DNA of 64,000 bases from Gordonibacter sp. Marseille-P4307 (lineage in GTDB: Bacteria > Actinomycetota > Coriobacteriia > Coriobacteriales > Eggerthellaceae), in contig NZ_UWPD01000001.1 in NCBI RefSeq assembly GCF_900604965.1, positions 884,642 to 948,641 of the forward strand, read 5' to 3'. Below the pieces are notes generated by a model, which did no database searches, was not told the origin of the DNA, and saw only the letters and a program-made list of their open reading frames with translations. Position numbers and translations under genes: made by a program. Positions 17,001 to 25,300 of the stretch are shown here, one piece after another (within the stretch, counting starts at the first letter, position 1; each line of letters begins with the position of its first letter).

Positions 17001-18360
17001 GCCTTATGGTGAAAAAGCAACAGAGGCTGAAATTACTGATGCGGTTACAACGAATGCTCCAAATGAGCGAGTTAAGTCAAAGAAGATTATTGGTGATATT
17101 CCTACTACAGGAGTGGATCAACCAGTTGACGTAGAGATAACTTACGCAGATGGAAGTGTAGCAACAGTACAAGTATTTGTTAGCTATGGAAAGGCAAAAG
17201 ATGCCTTTGATCCTACAGGAAAAAATCTATCCGTAAAACAAAATGACGGTGCACCTTCTCCAGCAGATGCAATTACCAATAAGGATGCTTTGCCAGCAAA
17301 TACGGGATATAGCTGGACAACTCCAGTTAACACTACAGAAGTCGGAACACATGAATATACTGTGAAGATAACTTATCCTGATGGTTCAGAGGATTTCGTA
17401 AAAGTAAATGTAACGGTAGAAGCTACAGCACCTGCACAAACTGATGCGGAAAAGTACAAAGCAGATGGCGGAAAGGTAAACAAACCTTACGGACAAACAG
17501 CTACTGCTGAAGAAGTAGTGGATGCAGTAACAACCGATGCACCAAAAGATAAGGTGAAATCCATTAAGGTGGTTGGTTCAATCCCAACAAAAGGAAAAAA
17601 TCAACCGGTTAAGGTAGATGTGACCTATGCTGATGGTACAAAAGATACGGTAACCGTTACGGTAAACTATATGGATGCAGCGGACGCATTTAATCCAGAA
17701 ACAAAACCAATTACGGTAGATAAGGGACAAGCTCCTGATGCAAAAGATGGAATTGCCAATAAGGATGAATTCCCAGAGGGTACAACTATTACTTGGAAGA
17801 AGCCTGTGGATACAAAGAAGCCGGGTGAAAAAGAAGGTACAGTAGTAGTAACCTATCCAGATGGCAGCAAAGATGAAGTAACAGTTAAGGTTGTTGTTCA
17901 AGACAAAAAGTCTCAGGCAGATGAAAATGAACCAAAAGTGAAAGAGGAAGTCATCAAAGAAGGAGAAAAGCCTGACTTAACAGACAATGTTACTAATCTC
18001 GACAAACTTCCTAAGGGAACAAAGGTGAAGGACATTACACCGGATGGAGCGATTAATCCAAATAAACCTGGTGAATACGAGGGAACTTTAGAAATCGAAT
18101 ATCCGGACGGAAGTAAAGATACTGTAAAAGTGAAGGTTGTTGTTACGAAAAAGAATGTAGCTTCTTCAAATACTGATTCTAACAACAATGGAAAGAAACC
18201 TAGTGGCAGTGATAATGGAAAAGTTCATGTAAATTCTTCATCACCAAAGACAGGCGATACTGCTAACCTAAGCATGTTTGCAGGAATTATGGGTATGGCA
18301 GGAAGCTTACTAGCCCTTATTGGTTTCAAAAAAAGAAAAAAGGAAGATGAACGAGAATAA
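14059..18360 (+). CDS. Sortase-anchored surface adhesin with Rib-type repeats
   Basis: 1433 residues from ATG 14059 (SD GGGAAG); ATG 14017 is also in frame and would add a start containing LPETG. A YSIRK-like signal peptide (MRKLSVGLCSVVIGAS) ends near AYA. A unique N-terminal domain of about 450 residues follows, then calcium-type repeats DTDGDGLIDFIEYQFGSNP / DTDGDGVPDGQEAL (about 15406-15513). Next come several Rib/alpha-like repeats (AEKYTAEGGTVNKPYGEKAT), a Rib-like final unit, then SPKTGD, a hydrophobic helix and KKRKKEDERE for wall anchoring. AT-rich with Firmicutes codon use, like Peptoniphilus or Anaerococcus adhesins. Predicted to be cell-wall bound and involved in host or interbacterial adhesion. 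Confidence 0.88.
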   Translation: MKEKNKQVNLKWGMRKLSVGLCSVVIGASVVPMMPAYAQEAIPIAARLPQDDVAASRSVSASGIGETTLIYAGVTFEKTEGDTITLKWSKWNKAGTYWDTVTDDKKDPEYFAGRYVLEFSDPEFYKQIESIEVKSGSFKVNMEKYYDGDPEKGGSLWTHKIIGGALQESTIGANTISTVTIKLANGKTLESLGLKDKKLKFDSMWLTGKGGKTTPNLIAKESISSGYIYDKTKEKDNHKSNLTMDGFTSKAMFVEGESKKFDEIKTVHEYKPAIKYESSFPGGGYAAVIEETFPAELTDFIDWDNVYIYSSDINGNPTKNVVKTRIDKPKDGVINTFNSPAMSHKNVSTNGEVAKVRSYIQSNVLTAAAGQVGFYTISYKLKDSLKDPEAAKKIIEAAKQTDNNSFLPFSSRLYADWPDNKIFGFNKDDGAPWKILENSEHNSVLDVRDTDGDGLIDFIEYQFGSNPNLVDTDGDGVPDGQEALVDNTKPNDASDYIVKAPTAENTTYNPAVENKIKGTLPKPLIKNPAKPEEDLKVTNKAAGDAIVKLHPYDAKTKTYDKDKVIAEVKIPFDKLEKGEFEIPLPANKVEDGSKAQIVAYAPNGEHSIDGPVLNFNLTDADRFKPEAEKETVPFGGKYNLTDNIKKFKDAKGSAATPELDNKTPFEDVTAEDAINVNKPGEYTGKVRVKYKDGSTEDVEVPVTVLAKVIDQTKNPDANTPEGYVRVTFEQGEHGTFAKDSKTVLDVVKGTLKSDVTVPTVAPAENFKHTGWTPEIPENFDNGGTFTAKYAAAQTDAEKYTAEGGTVNKPYGEKATEEDVKKKVTVKDGSNQTLPAAEQKKVVKEIKVGEIPEPGKDGGNQTVPVTVVYEDGTKDDISVTIDYSDAKDKYAPEGQKVTVSQGAEEPKAEDAIKNKDKMPEGTKYAWKTPIDTNTAGERKATVTVTYPDGSKEDVEVDFEVRVTTPAQTDAEKYTAEGGTVNKPYGEKATEAEITDAVTTNAPNERVKSKKIIGDIPTTGVDQPVDVEITYADGSVATVQVFVSYGKAKDAFDPTGKNLSVKQNDGAPSPADAITNKDALPANTGYSWTTPVNTTEVGTHEYTVKITYPDGSEDFVKVNVTVEATAPAQTDAEKYKADGGKVNKPYGQTATAEEVVDAVTTDAPKDKVKSIKVVGSIPTKGKNQPVKVDVTYADGTKDTVTVTVNYMDAADAFNPETKPITVDKGQAPDAKDGIANKDEFPEGTTITWKKPVDTKKPGEKEGTVVVTYPDGSKDEVTVKVVVQDKKSQADENEPKVKEEVIKEGEKPDLTDNVTNLDKLPKGTKVKDITPDGAINPNKPGEYEGTLEIEYPDGSKDTVKVKVVVTKKNVASSNTDSNNNGKKPSGSDNGKVHVNSSSPKTGDTANLSMFAGIMGMAGSLLALIGFKKRKKEDERE
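16432..16507 (+). repeat. 76-bp perfect repeat, copy 1 (inside the adhesin gene)
   Basis: Starts GCACAAACGGATGCTGAAAA. The identical 76 bases recur at 16951-17026, a period of 519 bases (173 codons). A diverged third copy begins at 17434. Sequence-perfect repeats in frame allow repeat-number variation by recombination. Confidence 0.9.
16951..17026 (+). repeat. 76-bp perfect repeat, copy 2 (inside the adhesin gene)
   Basis: Identical to 16432-16507; encodes the start of a Rib unit, AQTDAEKYTAEGGTVNKPYG. Confidence 0.9.
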
Positions 18361-18406
18361 ATTACTTTGAAATATTTAAGTAAAAATTTGAGTCAGAATA
18401 GTAATC

Positions 18407-18434
18407 AGCCCCCGGCTTAGCCGGGGGCTTTTTT
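18407..18434 (+). terminator. Terminator behind the adhesin gene
   Basis: Perfect stem AGCCCCCGGC / GCCGGGGGCT with a TTA loop followed by six T. It is GC-rich, unlike the gene it follows, so it marks the end of the AT-rich segment. Confidence 0.9.
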
Positions 18435-18567
18435 GGTCGCGGCGCTGGCCGCGATGGCGCTGCGGTGGCGGAGGCTTAGCGGACAAAATGTGTGTCCCGT
18501 TTCGGGCGCTGACGCAGGTCGGCGTCCATTTTTTATGAAAAACTTTCTTCTGGGAAAAGTTCGAGGT

Positions 18568-18584
18568 CGGACAAAATGTGTGTC
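18568..18584 (+). repeat. Second, internal copy of the IS left terminal sequence
   Basis: CGGACAAAATGTGTGTC, same orientation as the outer left repeat, 92 bases inside it. The next base, T, matches the right end better than the outer copy does. It is either an extra transposase-binding site or the trace of an insertion next to an earlier IS end. Confidence 0.75.
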
Positions 18585-18655
18585 TGGAATTTGACGCTTC
18601 CCCAGTTCAGTACCCTTGAAACGACTTAAAACTTTCTCGTTTCGAGGGGAGCGCC

Positions 18656-19777
18656 ATGAATAATAAGAAATGTCCCACCTGCGGCATGGCGATGAAAAGG
18701 AACGGTCGGACGAGCGCGGGCGCACAAAGACGGCGTTGCAGGGAGTGCGGATCGTCCTCGATGCATTCTCATGGTTCGGAGCTCGCTGATCTCAATGCGT
18801 TCATCGGGTGGCTCCCATCTAAGGATGCGCATCGCTCGATGCCGAGCGGCGGTCGTACGTTCCGACGCCGCAACGAGGGGTTCTGGAAGATGTGGCCCAT
18901 GCCTGACGTGGTGGATGAGGTGCACCGCGTCATCCATGTCGACGGAATCTACCCTGAGCGCGACCTTTGCGTGCTCATCGCATGCACTGAAGAGTACGTG
19001 CTGTCCTGGCATCTCGCCCGCAGCGAGACCGTGACGGCGCGGAGCGCGCTTTTGCGCACCGTAGCGCCCCCCCTGAGGTCGTCGTGACCGATGGCGGGTC
19101 CGGTTTTGCCTCGGCGGTCAAGAAGGAATGGCCGAGCACGCGTGTGCAGAGGTGCGCTTTCCATGCGTTCTGCAAGGTGAAACGGTATACCACGACCAGA
19201 CCGAAACTTCAGGCCGGACAAGAGCCCTACCGGCTCTCTAAGGATCTCTTGCATATAGGGACCCTGCATCAGGCGGGTATGTGGGTCGAGAGGCTCATGC
19301 AATGGTGCGACTTCTGGAATGATTTCCTCAATGAGAAGACGAGGGTGGAAGGCGGCTGGGAGCGGACGCACGACAGGCTTAGAAAAGCACGCCGCTCCCT
19401 AGTGAAGCTCGTGAACGACGGCACCCTGTTCACATATCTGGATCCGGAACTGACGGCCGAGGGGCCACTTCCTTCTATGAATAACGTGATAGAAGGGGGC
19501 GTGAACGCGCGGTTGGGGGGATGTTCTGCGTAATCACAGGGGGCTCAAGGTCGATCACCGTATTAAGGCGGTGTATTGGCGGTGTTACATGCATTCCGAG
19601 CGCCCGAAGTCCTTCTCGGAAATAAGAAGGTCGATGCCGACGGATGACGACATCGACCTTCTTCGCGAGATCTATGCGGAAAATCCCGCTCCAAGCATGG
19701 ATCCAGTGGAATGGGGTAACGGTCTTACGTGGTCCGAGTTCCATAACAGCACGGCATATCCATACTCGGTTGAATAA
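18656..19777 (+). pseudogene. IS1249-family transposase with two frameshifts
   Basis: Frame 1 (18656-19087) has a zinc ribbon (CPTCGMAMKRNGRTSAG, CRECG), GGGRTFRRR-like GGRTFRRRNEGFWKMWPMP and VDEVHRVIHVDGIYPE with the first catalytic Asp. Frame 2 (to 19533) continues VVTDGGSGF (second Asp), HAFCKVKRYTTTRPKL and NNVIEGGVNA (Glu). Frame 3 (about 19518-19777) ends DVLRNHRGLKVDHRIKAVYW to PYSVE. The first break is at a run of seven C near 19068, shifting to -1; the second is at a run of six G near 19514, shifting +1. Together the pieces make one complete protein of about 373 residues, so decay is recent, or the run lengths are sequencing artefacts, or the C7 site is a programmed slip. SD GAGGGGAGCG. 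Confidence 0.85.
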
Positions 19778-19805
19778 TTGGCTAGACACACATTTTGTCC
19801 GCTAA

Positions 19806-20070
19806 CCCAAAAAAGCAAGGAAAAGAGAGAGCGTGTGCCTCCCGGCGCTGCCGCGCCGTTCGCCATACGAAGAAGAAAAGCTGGGCACAGGTAGGGTCGG
19901 GGTATGTGTGGGAAAATTGGTTTTAATTTTTCCCACACGCTGCCCTCAAAAAAATATTTTCTACCTCTTTTTCTGTGTCCTGAATTTCTTTTTCCTCTTG
20001 ATGGTTTTGGGTTCGGGTTTTTGGGGTGCTTTTCTAGGTGCCGTTTGGACTGTTCAGGGCCTGATTTTGC
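19806..20070. other. Non-coding stretch after the IS; one perfect inverted repeat
   Basis: No gene supported. GTGTGGGAAAA (19906-19916) pairs perfectly with TTTTCCCACAC (19928-19938), without a T-run on either strand. The following 130 bases are T-rich. A hydrophobic reading frame at 19833-20117 has no SD and no recognisable family, and is not annotated. Confidence 0.5.
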
Positions 20071-20099
20071 TTGCTATAAGCCTTTCCGTGTGGTATAAT
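20071..20099 (+). promoter_or_regulatory. Strong sigma70-type promoter with extended -10
   Basis: -35 TTGCTA (20071-20076), 17-base spacer, TGG then -10 TATAAT (20094-20099). Transcription should begin near 20106 and run into the hairpin leader below. Confidence 0.75.
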
Positions 20100-20200
20100 T
20101 TGACTGTAATTGAATAGTTCACGCGTGATAATCGCACTTGAGCGACCCTGTTTCATAGTTTGGGGAAGCACTTAAAAGCGGCCAACACGTTAACGCACGA

Positions 20201-20662
20201 ATGGGAACGGGCGGTGAACCTTTAGGAGAAATCCTATCGGTTTGCCGCCTTTTTTGTTTATCGAAATATGAGAGGAGAGAAAGACATGTCAGTAAAGACC
20301 AAGACGAGACTGTATGTCTCTTAACTCGGCAAAAGGTCAAAGAGCATCTAAATGTGGACGTTGATATGAAAGGCCTGAAACATGAGAGACTACCGCCAAA
20401 GCCAACGTATAAGCAGATACAGGCGTATGTACTCGAGAAGTACGGTCTGAAAGTGTCGCCGTTATATATCGCAAATGTGAAAGGTGAGTTAGGCTTAGAG
20501 AAGCAGTTCTCCTACGAAAAGGAAGGCATAGTTGCAAAAAATCGACCTCAATGCTCGAAAGATAAACTCGATGCAGTAATCAAGGCGTTCAAGCACTTTA
20601 AGATGATCTCATCAAAGATAGAACACAGCATGAGAAAGGAATGGAGGAAAAGAGATGGCTGA
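20201..20662 (+). pseudogene. Second copy of the rlmD-tail domain, without a methyltransferase
   Basis: From about 20297 the frame reads DETVCLLTRQKVKEHL, then PTYKQIQAYVLEKYGLKVSP and AFKHFKMI. It aligns along its whole length with the extra tail of the rlmD fusion (IETVALLSKL, ATYGEIKKYVLDKYGLKVSS, ALEHFGMI). Only an ATG at 20201 inside the attenuator hairpin opens this frame, and it has no SD; the well-placed ATG at 20285 is in another frame and stops after 12 codons. It is therefore most likely the 3' remnant of another rlmD-targeted element whose upstream part is lost. Its end overlaps the start of the next gene by 8 bases. Confidence 0.65.
20210..20255 (+). promoter_or_regulatory. Leader terminator / attenuator hairpin
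   Basis: GGCGGTGAACC (20210-20220) pairs with GGTTTGCCGCC (20239-20249) through 11 pairs including two G-U. An inner helix TAGGA-GAAA-TCCTA stacks on top, followed by six T (20250-20255). It lies between a strong promoter and an SD (AGAGGAGAG) before ATG 20285. This promoter-terminator-SD layout is the usual form of attenuation leaders ahead of inducible antibiotic-resistance genes; no such gene follows here. Confidence 0.7.
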
Positions 20663-21686
20663 TGAATCTGGTAAAAAGAAGCGAACGAAATTGTGGGTGG
20701 CGATTGCCGTTATAGCGGCGATTGCAGTTTGCGGCGGAGGCGCGTATCTGTATTTCAGCGCACAAGCGGCTAAGGCATACGGTGTTCCGCTTGTGGTAAA
20801 CGCCGAAGGACTTGACACGGAGAAGGGCACAAAAATCCCTATCCACGCGACTGGAAAAGATTCCAAGGGCAATGCTGTGGATAGCGTGTTCTACGGAGGG
20901 TCAAGCTCTTCCGGCATAGCGCTCAAGCCGGGCGATTACAGCCTTGCGATTGAGGCATCGCCCATCGCGGAGGACGGCACCATCTACAACACCAAGGACG
21001 CGGTTACGAAGGTGAGCATCGCCAAGGACGGCAAGACCAACGTCGAGAAGGAAATCACCATCGAACCAATCCCTGCGGAAGAGGTGGCAGACGAGCAAAT
21101 CGAGGCGGCTTACAACGCGGCGAAGGACAGCGGAATCGACGCCGCCAAGCTCGACGATTTGAAGGAAAAGGCGCAAAAGCGCAGGGACGATGCCATAACC
21201 GCCAAGAAGGCCGAGGAAGAGAAGAGGGCAGCTGAGGAGAAAGCTGCTGAAGAACAAAAGGCTGCCGAGACCAAGGCAGCGAACGGCGGGCACGCATTCA
21301 TGACGGATTATTTCTACGTGGATGTTCCGTCCAGCTGGAAGTCAAGCGAGTGGAGCGTGGAGCAGATAGACTCGCACAGATGGCGGTTCTCACATATGCC
21401 CGCCAACGATTATGGTGGTGCGGCTGACGTCGTTGTCGCGGAAAGTGACCCATGGCCGAACAGTAACACCACGCATCTAGGTATGACCGGCAAGGGGCTA
21501 AATGTGTATTACACGCAGGCTGGTGCAGGGTTTTTTGACAAGGGCGCAACAATCACACTGACGCAAGCACAGACGAGTGATAACTCTGATTACATGCGCG
21601 CCGATGGTTTTTGGAATTCCGACTATCAGGAGATAATGCGTGCTCGCGAGAGAGCCAGGCAGCAGCAGACGGGCGGTAGCAACTGA
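20655..21686 (+). CDS. Membrane-anchored protein with coiled coil, function unknown
   Basis: 343 residues. A basic N-terminus KKKRTKLW precedes one helix (about 13-36), so the rest is probably extracellular. Residues about 40-140 form a beta-rich domain (LVVNAEGLDTEKGTKIPIHA, ALKPGDYSLAIEASP). Residues about 145-210 are a charged Ala/Glu/Lys coiled coil (KKAEEEKRAAEEKAAEEQKA). The C-terminal 130 residues (FMTDYFYVDVPSSWKSSEWS ...) look like a compact domain of the kind repeated in Eggerthellaceae secreted proteins, although I recognise no named family. SD AGGAAAAGAG. GC-rich host-like codons, so this may be native or a neighbour-genus gene trapped between mobile pieces. Confidence 0.7.
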   Translation: MADESGKKKRTKLWVAIAVIAAIAVCGGGAYLYFSAQAAKAYGVPLVVNAEGLDTEKGTKIPIHATGKDSKGNAVDSVFYGGSSSSGIALKPGDYSLAIEASPIAEDGTIYNTKDAVTKVSIAKDGKTNVEKEITIEPIPAEEVADEQIEAAYNAAKDSGIDAAKLDDLKEKAQKRRDDAITAKKAEEEKRAAEEKAAEEQKAAETKAANGGHAFMTDYFYVDVPSSWKSSEWSVEQIDSHRWRFSHMPANDYGGAADVVVAESDPWPNSNTTHLGMTGKGLNVYYTQAGAGFFDKGATITLTQAQTSDNSDYMRADGFWNSDYQEIMRARERARQQQTGGSN

Positions 21687-21720
21687 TTTAGCCGTGTCCA
21701 AGCCGAAAGCGTGAGTGACG

Positions 21721-21760
21721 AGAGCAAGCGTGGCTCGAAAGAGCTGCCTTGCTCTTTTTT
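21721..21760 (+). terminator. Terminator after the 20655-21686 gene
   Basis: AGAGCAAG (21721-21728) pairs with CTTGCTCT (21748-21755), with an inner GGCTC/GAGC-type helix and GAAA loop, followed by TTTTTT. Confidence 0.85.
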
Positions 21761-21860
21761 GATGCCTTAATCAAGATTGATTTCAAGAACGAGGCAAGAG
21801 TCATTTGCCTCGGTAAGGGGGCGCGGGCATTTTTCCGTACCTCAAGCAGCTAGCCCCCTG

Positions 21861-22251
21861 TGGAGTGGTCAAGGTTTTCTGGACAATTATTTAAGCATCT
21901 TCAGGCGGCATCTCGCTCTAAGTCGCAAGGCGCCATTCCAACAGCCCGTTCTCGCGCTCGGGCTCCCCGACCTTCTTCCGGGGCTTCGCGATCTCGCGGT
22001 CCTTGTCGGCCTTGGGGCTTCCGTTGCCTGGAAAGGCGGCGTCGCCCATCTCCTCGTATTCCTGAGCCCGGCGGCCGAGCGCGGAATCCTTGATCCCAAG
22101 CTCCTTTGCGAGGTCGACGGCCCTCGTCTCTCCGCTCGGCGCCACCCGGGCGGCCGCGACCTTGAACCGCTTGTCGTAGCACTTCCTTCTTTGGATCGTT
22201 CCGAACGCCTCTCACCCTTAACTTGGTGTCCAGAAAACCATACCCTCTCCA
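21861..22251 (-). mobile_element. 391-bp relic of an IS3-family element (orfA only, both ends kept)
   Basis: Imperfect inverted ends of 25 bases: left 21861-21885 TGGAGTGGTCAAGGTTTTCT(GGACA), right 22227-22251, sharing TGGAG and GGTTTTCTGGACA. Inside is only a fragment of an IS3 orfA on the minus strand; orfB (the DDE integrase) is absent. No 3-base target duplication is seen. It has the form of a MITE-like deletion derivative that a full-length relative could mobilise. Confidence 0.7.
21918..22211 (-). pseudogene. IS3-family transposase OrfA fragment
   Basis: Readable minus-strand frame of 97 codons: RRKCYDKRFKVAAARVAPSG then ELGIKDSALGRRAQEYEEMG, GNGSPKADKDREI and a leucine-zipper-like PRKKVGEPERENGLLEWRLA. 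These match the helix-turn-helix and zipper of IS3/IS150-type OrfA proteins. A stop lies just upstream and there is no good initiation codon, so the N-terminus is lost. Several conserved Leu/Lys positions of the zipper are changed to Pro or Gly, a sign of decay. Confidence 0.75.
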
Positions 22252-22388
22252 GTGAGCTGTTCTTAACATTTTCGGGTTATAGTCCGAGAATTTGTTGCAT
22301 CACCCGTGGTAGCTAGGGGATACTTGCGTAAGTAAACACAAAAGTCTTTATTGGTTTAAATTGTCGCGTCGAACAGCATTGGGGAAAT

Positions 22389-25300
22389 ATGAGGGATTGT
22401 TCTGTTCCATTCCGTGGAAAACTCGCGCAGAGCCTATCTGAACTATTGGCTTTAGCCATAGCAACCGCCTTAACGCTGACTGTTGCGGGTTCGGTGGCTG
22501 TTTCCCGCGCTTATGCCGCAGACGCTTTAGGGGATCAACAGGTTCAGCAAGTGCTAGATCAGGTTCTCTCTGACCTCCAGAAAGTTGATTTTCGCGAGAA
22601 AGCCATCAGGGATAAACTTGCAAAGACCAATTTCACGGGAACCGAGAAACTAAACAAAAAAGTTGCGATTTGGAAGGACAATAAAGATAAGTACCCTAAC
22701 CTTAACGATGTCCCGGAAGAGGTAGTGCTCCAGGCGCTACAAGAAGAGTACTTACTCGCTTCCGATATGGAGGGCGCATTCAACCAAATCAAAAAGGATT
22801 TACCAGCAATCCTCCCGCTAATGATAAGAGCAGATTCCCAGGTAGCTGCTGCGGGGAAGAATAAAGACGTCGCCTACTATGTAAACGCGATTAAAGACGA
22901 TACTGCTGGTTTCCTGATTGGCGCTGCCTATCTGCAACGTAACTATGGTTTCAACATAGAACAGGGTGCTACGGTTGCTCGCCAGCTGATGACGGAAAAT
23001 AATGCTTTCGGGAAAGAATATGCCCCCCTGGATGTAGTCAAAGCTATTGGGCAGCAGAGCGCCGATCAGCGCAAAATGTTGTCTACTCCTAAACTGTTTA
23101 AAGATGTTTTAGGTGGGAAGATAGCTGAACAGACCGATTTAGGATCTTTCCTTAATGACCAGGTAGTCAAGACAGGTCAGACTCCTGCCGATTGGTTTTG
23201 GAAAACCTCTAAAGCAGTAATTTATGAGAAGAAGTCGAAAGCAAACCCGGATGCTCCCTATCGGGTATTCGATAAGCTCAAAGGCGAACCGAACGGTCAG
23301 GCAGAGCTGCTCGCCCTATTGAACGCGTCAGAGAACTCTCTGTATGTGGTTTCGACGGTGGAGTCCATCATGTACGGTCTGACCGACACCTATGTAAATC
23401 GAGCACTCAAAGATGCTGATCGAAATGCTTATATTGCCGAACTAGAGGAGTTTGAACACAAGGTCGAATACGCCGCTGAACGCCAAGCCGACTATTTGGA
23501 TTTTTGGCATCGCATAGCAAAAGAGGATAAGCGATCACAACTTGTAGGCAACCGCCGCGTATGGGACAACCAGCAGATTAAGAACCCGAATGAGACTTCT
23601 GCTGCAAAACGGTGGTCGCCTAAACAGGGTGCTGGGGTTGCCAGCGGAGTTAAAGAGTTTATGACCCCGTTAGGCTACTATTTTACTTTCACGCAGGCAG
23701 ATGGAGTGGCCGACATTAATAGCGGACAGATCCACTACTGGTTGGCCAATGGTCTAGATGATCGCGGGCTGACCACCTACGCTCACGAACACACGCACCA
23801 AATGGCGAATCAGGTGCATTTTGCGGGATATGGTCAGCGTTCCGGGGCGAGTGCCGAACTGATTACTCGAGGCGTGTTCGAGCCGTGGCATCAGAACCAT
23901 GATACGGATAAAGGGGCGAACTTCGACCTCAACCAGATTTTTGACCGCGCTGGGCAAGTAACTTATGGGAATGAAAATCCGGATCGTTTCCAGACAGCCG
24001 AGGATTTGAAGACCTATTACGGCAACCAGATGGATTTGATCTACACCCTGGACTATTTGGAAGCTGAGGTGGCTTTATCCAAAGACGATGCCACCAAAGC
24101 AAAACTGTTCAATAAAGTCACCTTGTCCGACAGAGACGAAAAGTTTGACAATATCACTGTCGATGAGGCTAAGAATCTTAAAACAATCAATGACCTGGTA
24201 GATATGAACGCGGTTGCCTATCGACTCATGGTTGATGGGCAAAAGGTAACTGGTACCGCTAAATATAACGGCTACTATGCGATTCCCCTGTTTACCCCGA
24301 TTTATGGAGCGCCCCATAATCCCAACGGGATGAGCGGGGATATCCATACTAAGCGCCTGAGCTGGGAGATGCTTGCGGCATACGGCTACTACGAGGGTAT
24401 GGTTCCCTACTTGTCTAATCAGTTAAAACCAGACAACGTTGCGCAAAATACGCAGTTTAGCGACGACGTGATTATTTCTGAGGTGAGTGGCGGTACTTAC
24501 CCCACTATGGCGGCTTTCAAAAAGGCCCAGTATGCTGACCGGATTGCTAAGAAAGATAACTTAAAACCAATCACTGTTGATTGGGAGGGAAAGACCCAGC
24601 AGATCACCACCTATGCTCAACTTAAAGAACTAATGGATGCTGCTGTGGAGGACGACCTTAAAAATAATCGCCTGACGCAATCGGGCTGGTACAGCAAAAT
24701 GCCCACAGATACCAAGGTGGAACGGTTAAAGAGCGCAGTTTTCTTAGCGTATAAAACTAACACCAATCAGTTTGCTACCAACATTTATAAGAATGCCCCT
24801 AAAACTTACGCGGTCACCTACAAGTTTAACGATTTCGACGACCTCCCCGAGGACGTGAAAAAACTCCTACCGGCCTCGCAAACCGATATTGCTGCTGGTA
24901 GCACGGTGACCCTGGCTGAACCAGGGAAGAAACAGGTGGTGACCGATAAGGGGATTTATGACTTCAAGGGCTGGGAACCTGCGACAATCACGAACATAGC
25001 TAAGGACGAAACCGTCACTGGTACCTGGACTTTTACCGCCTATGTGACCCCGGAAGCCCCCAGCAGTCGGGATGACGACTTTGCTCAAGGCGGGAATGAA
25101 TATATCGGCAGCTACACGTTACCTGAGGTGGAGGGGGTTGAATACCTGGTAGACGGAAAAGTAGTTACCGGAACAGTAAATGTTAGTCCCAATCAGGCTG
25201 ATGCGAATGCTCCGGTTACGGTTACCGTAACCGCCAGGGCAAAGGATGGTTATAGTCTTAAACCCTCCGCTACGTCCTCGTGGGAGTTTAAGTTTACCCG

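Larger units (their letters stand above)
18476..19805 (+). mobile_element. IS1249-type insertion sequence (IS256-related), frameshifted
   Basis: 1330 bases bounded by perfect 21-base inverted repeats: left 18476-18496 beginning TTAGCGGACAAAATG, right 19785-19805. It encodes one zinc-ribbon DDE transposase, broken into three frames. No target-site duplication is visible immediately outside (GCGGAGGC against CCCAAAAA). The left end holds a second copy of the terminal sequence at 18568-18584, so the true left terminus could be the inner one. Confidence 0.85.

Noticed and set aside
16432..17520. CRISPR-like periodic repeats
   Set aside because: Repeats are in frame within the adhesin gene with periods of 519 and 483 bases; they encode Rib domains.
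19833..20117. 94-codon hydrophobic frame after the IS
   Set aside because: No SD, biased by T-rich DNA, overlaps the promoter of the attenuator leader, no known family.
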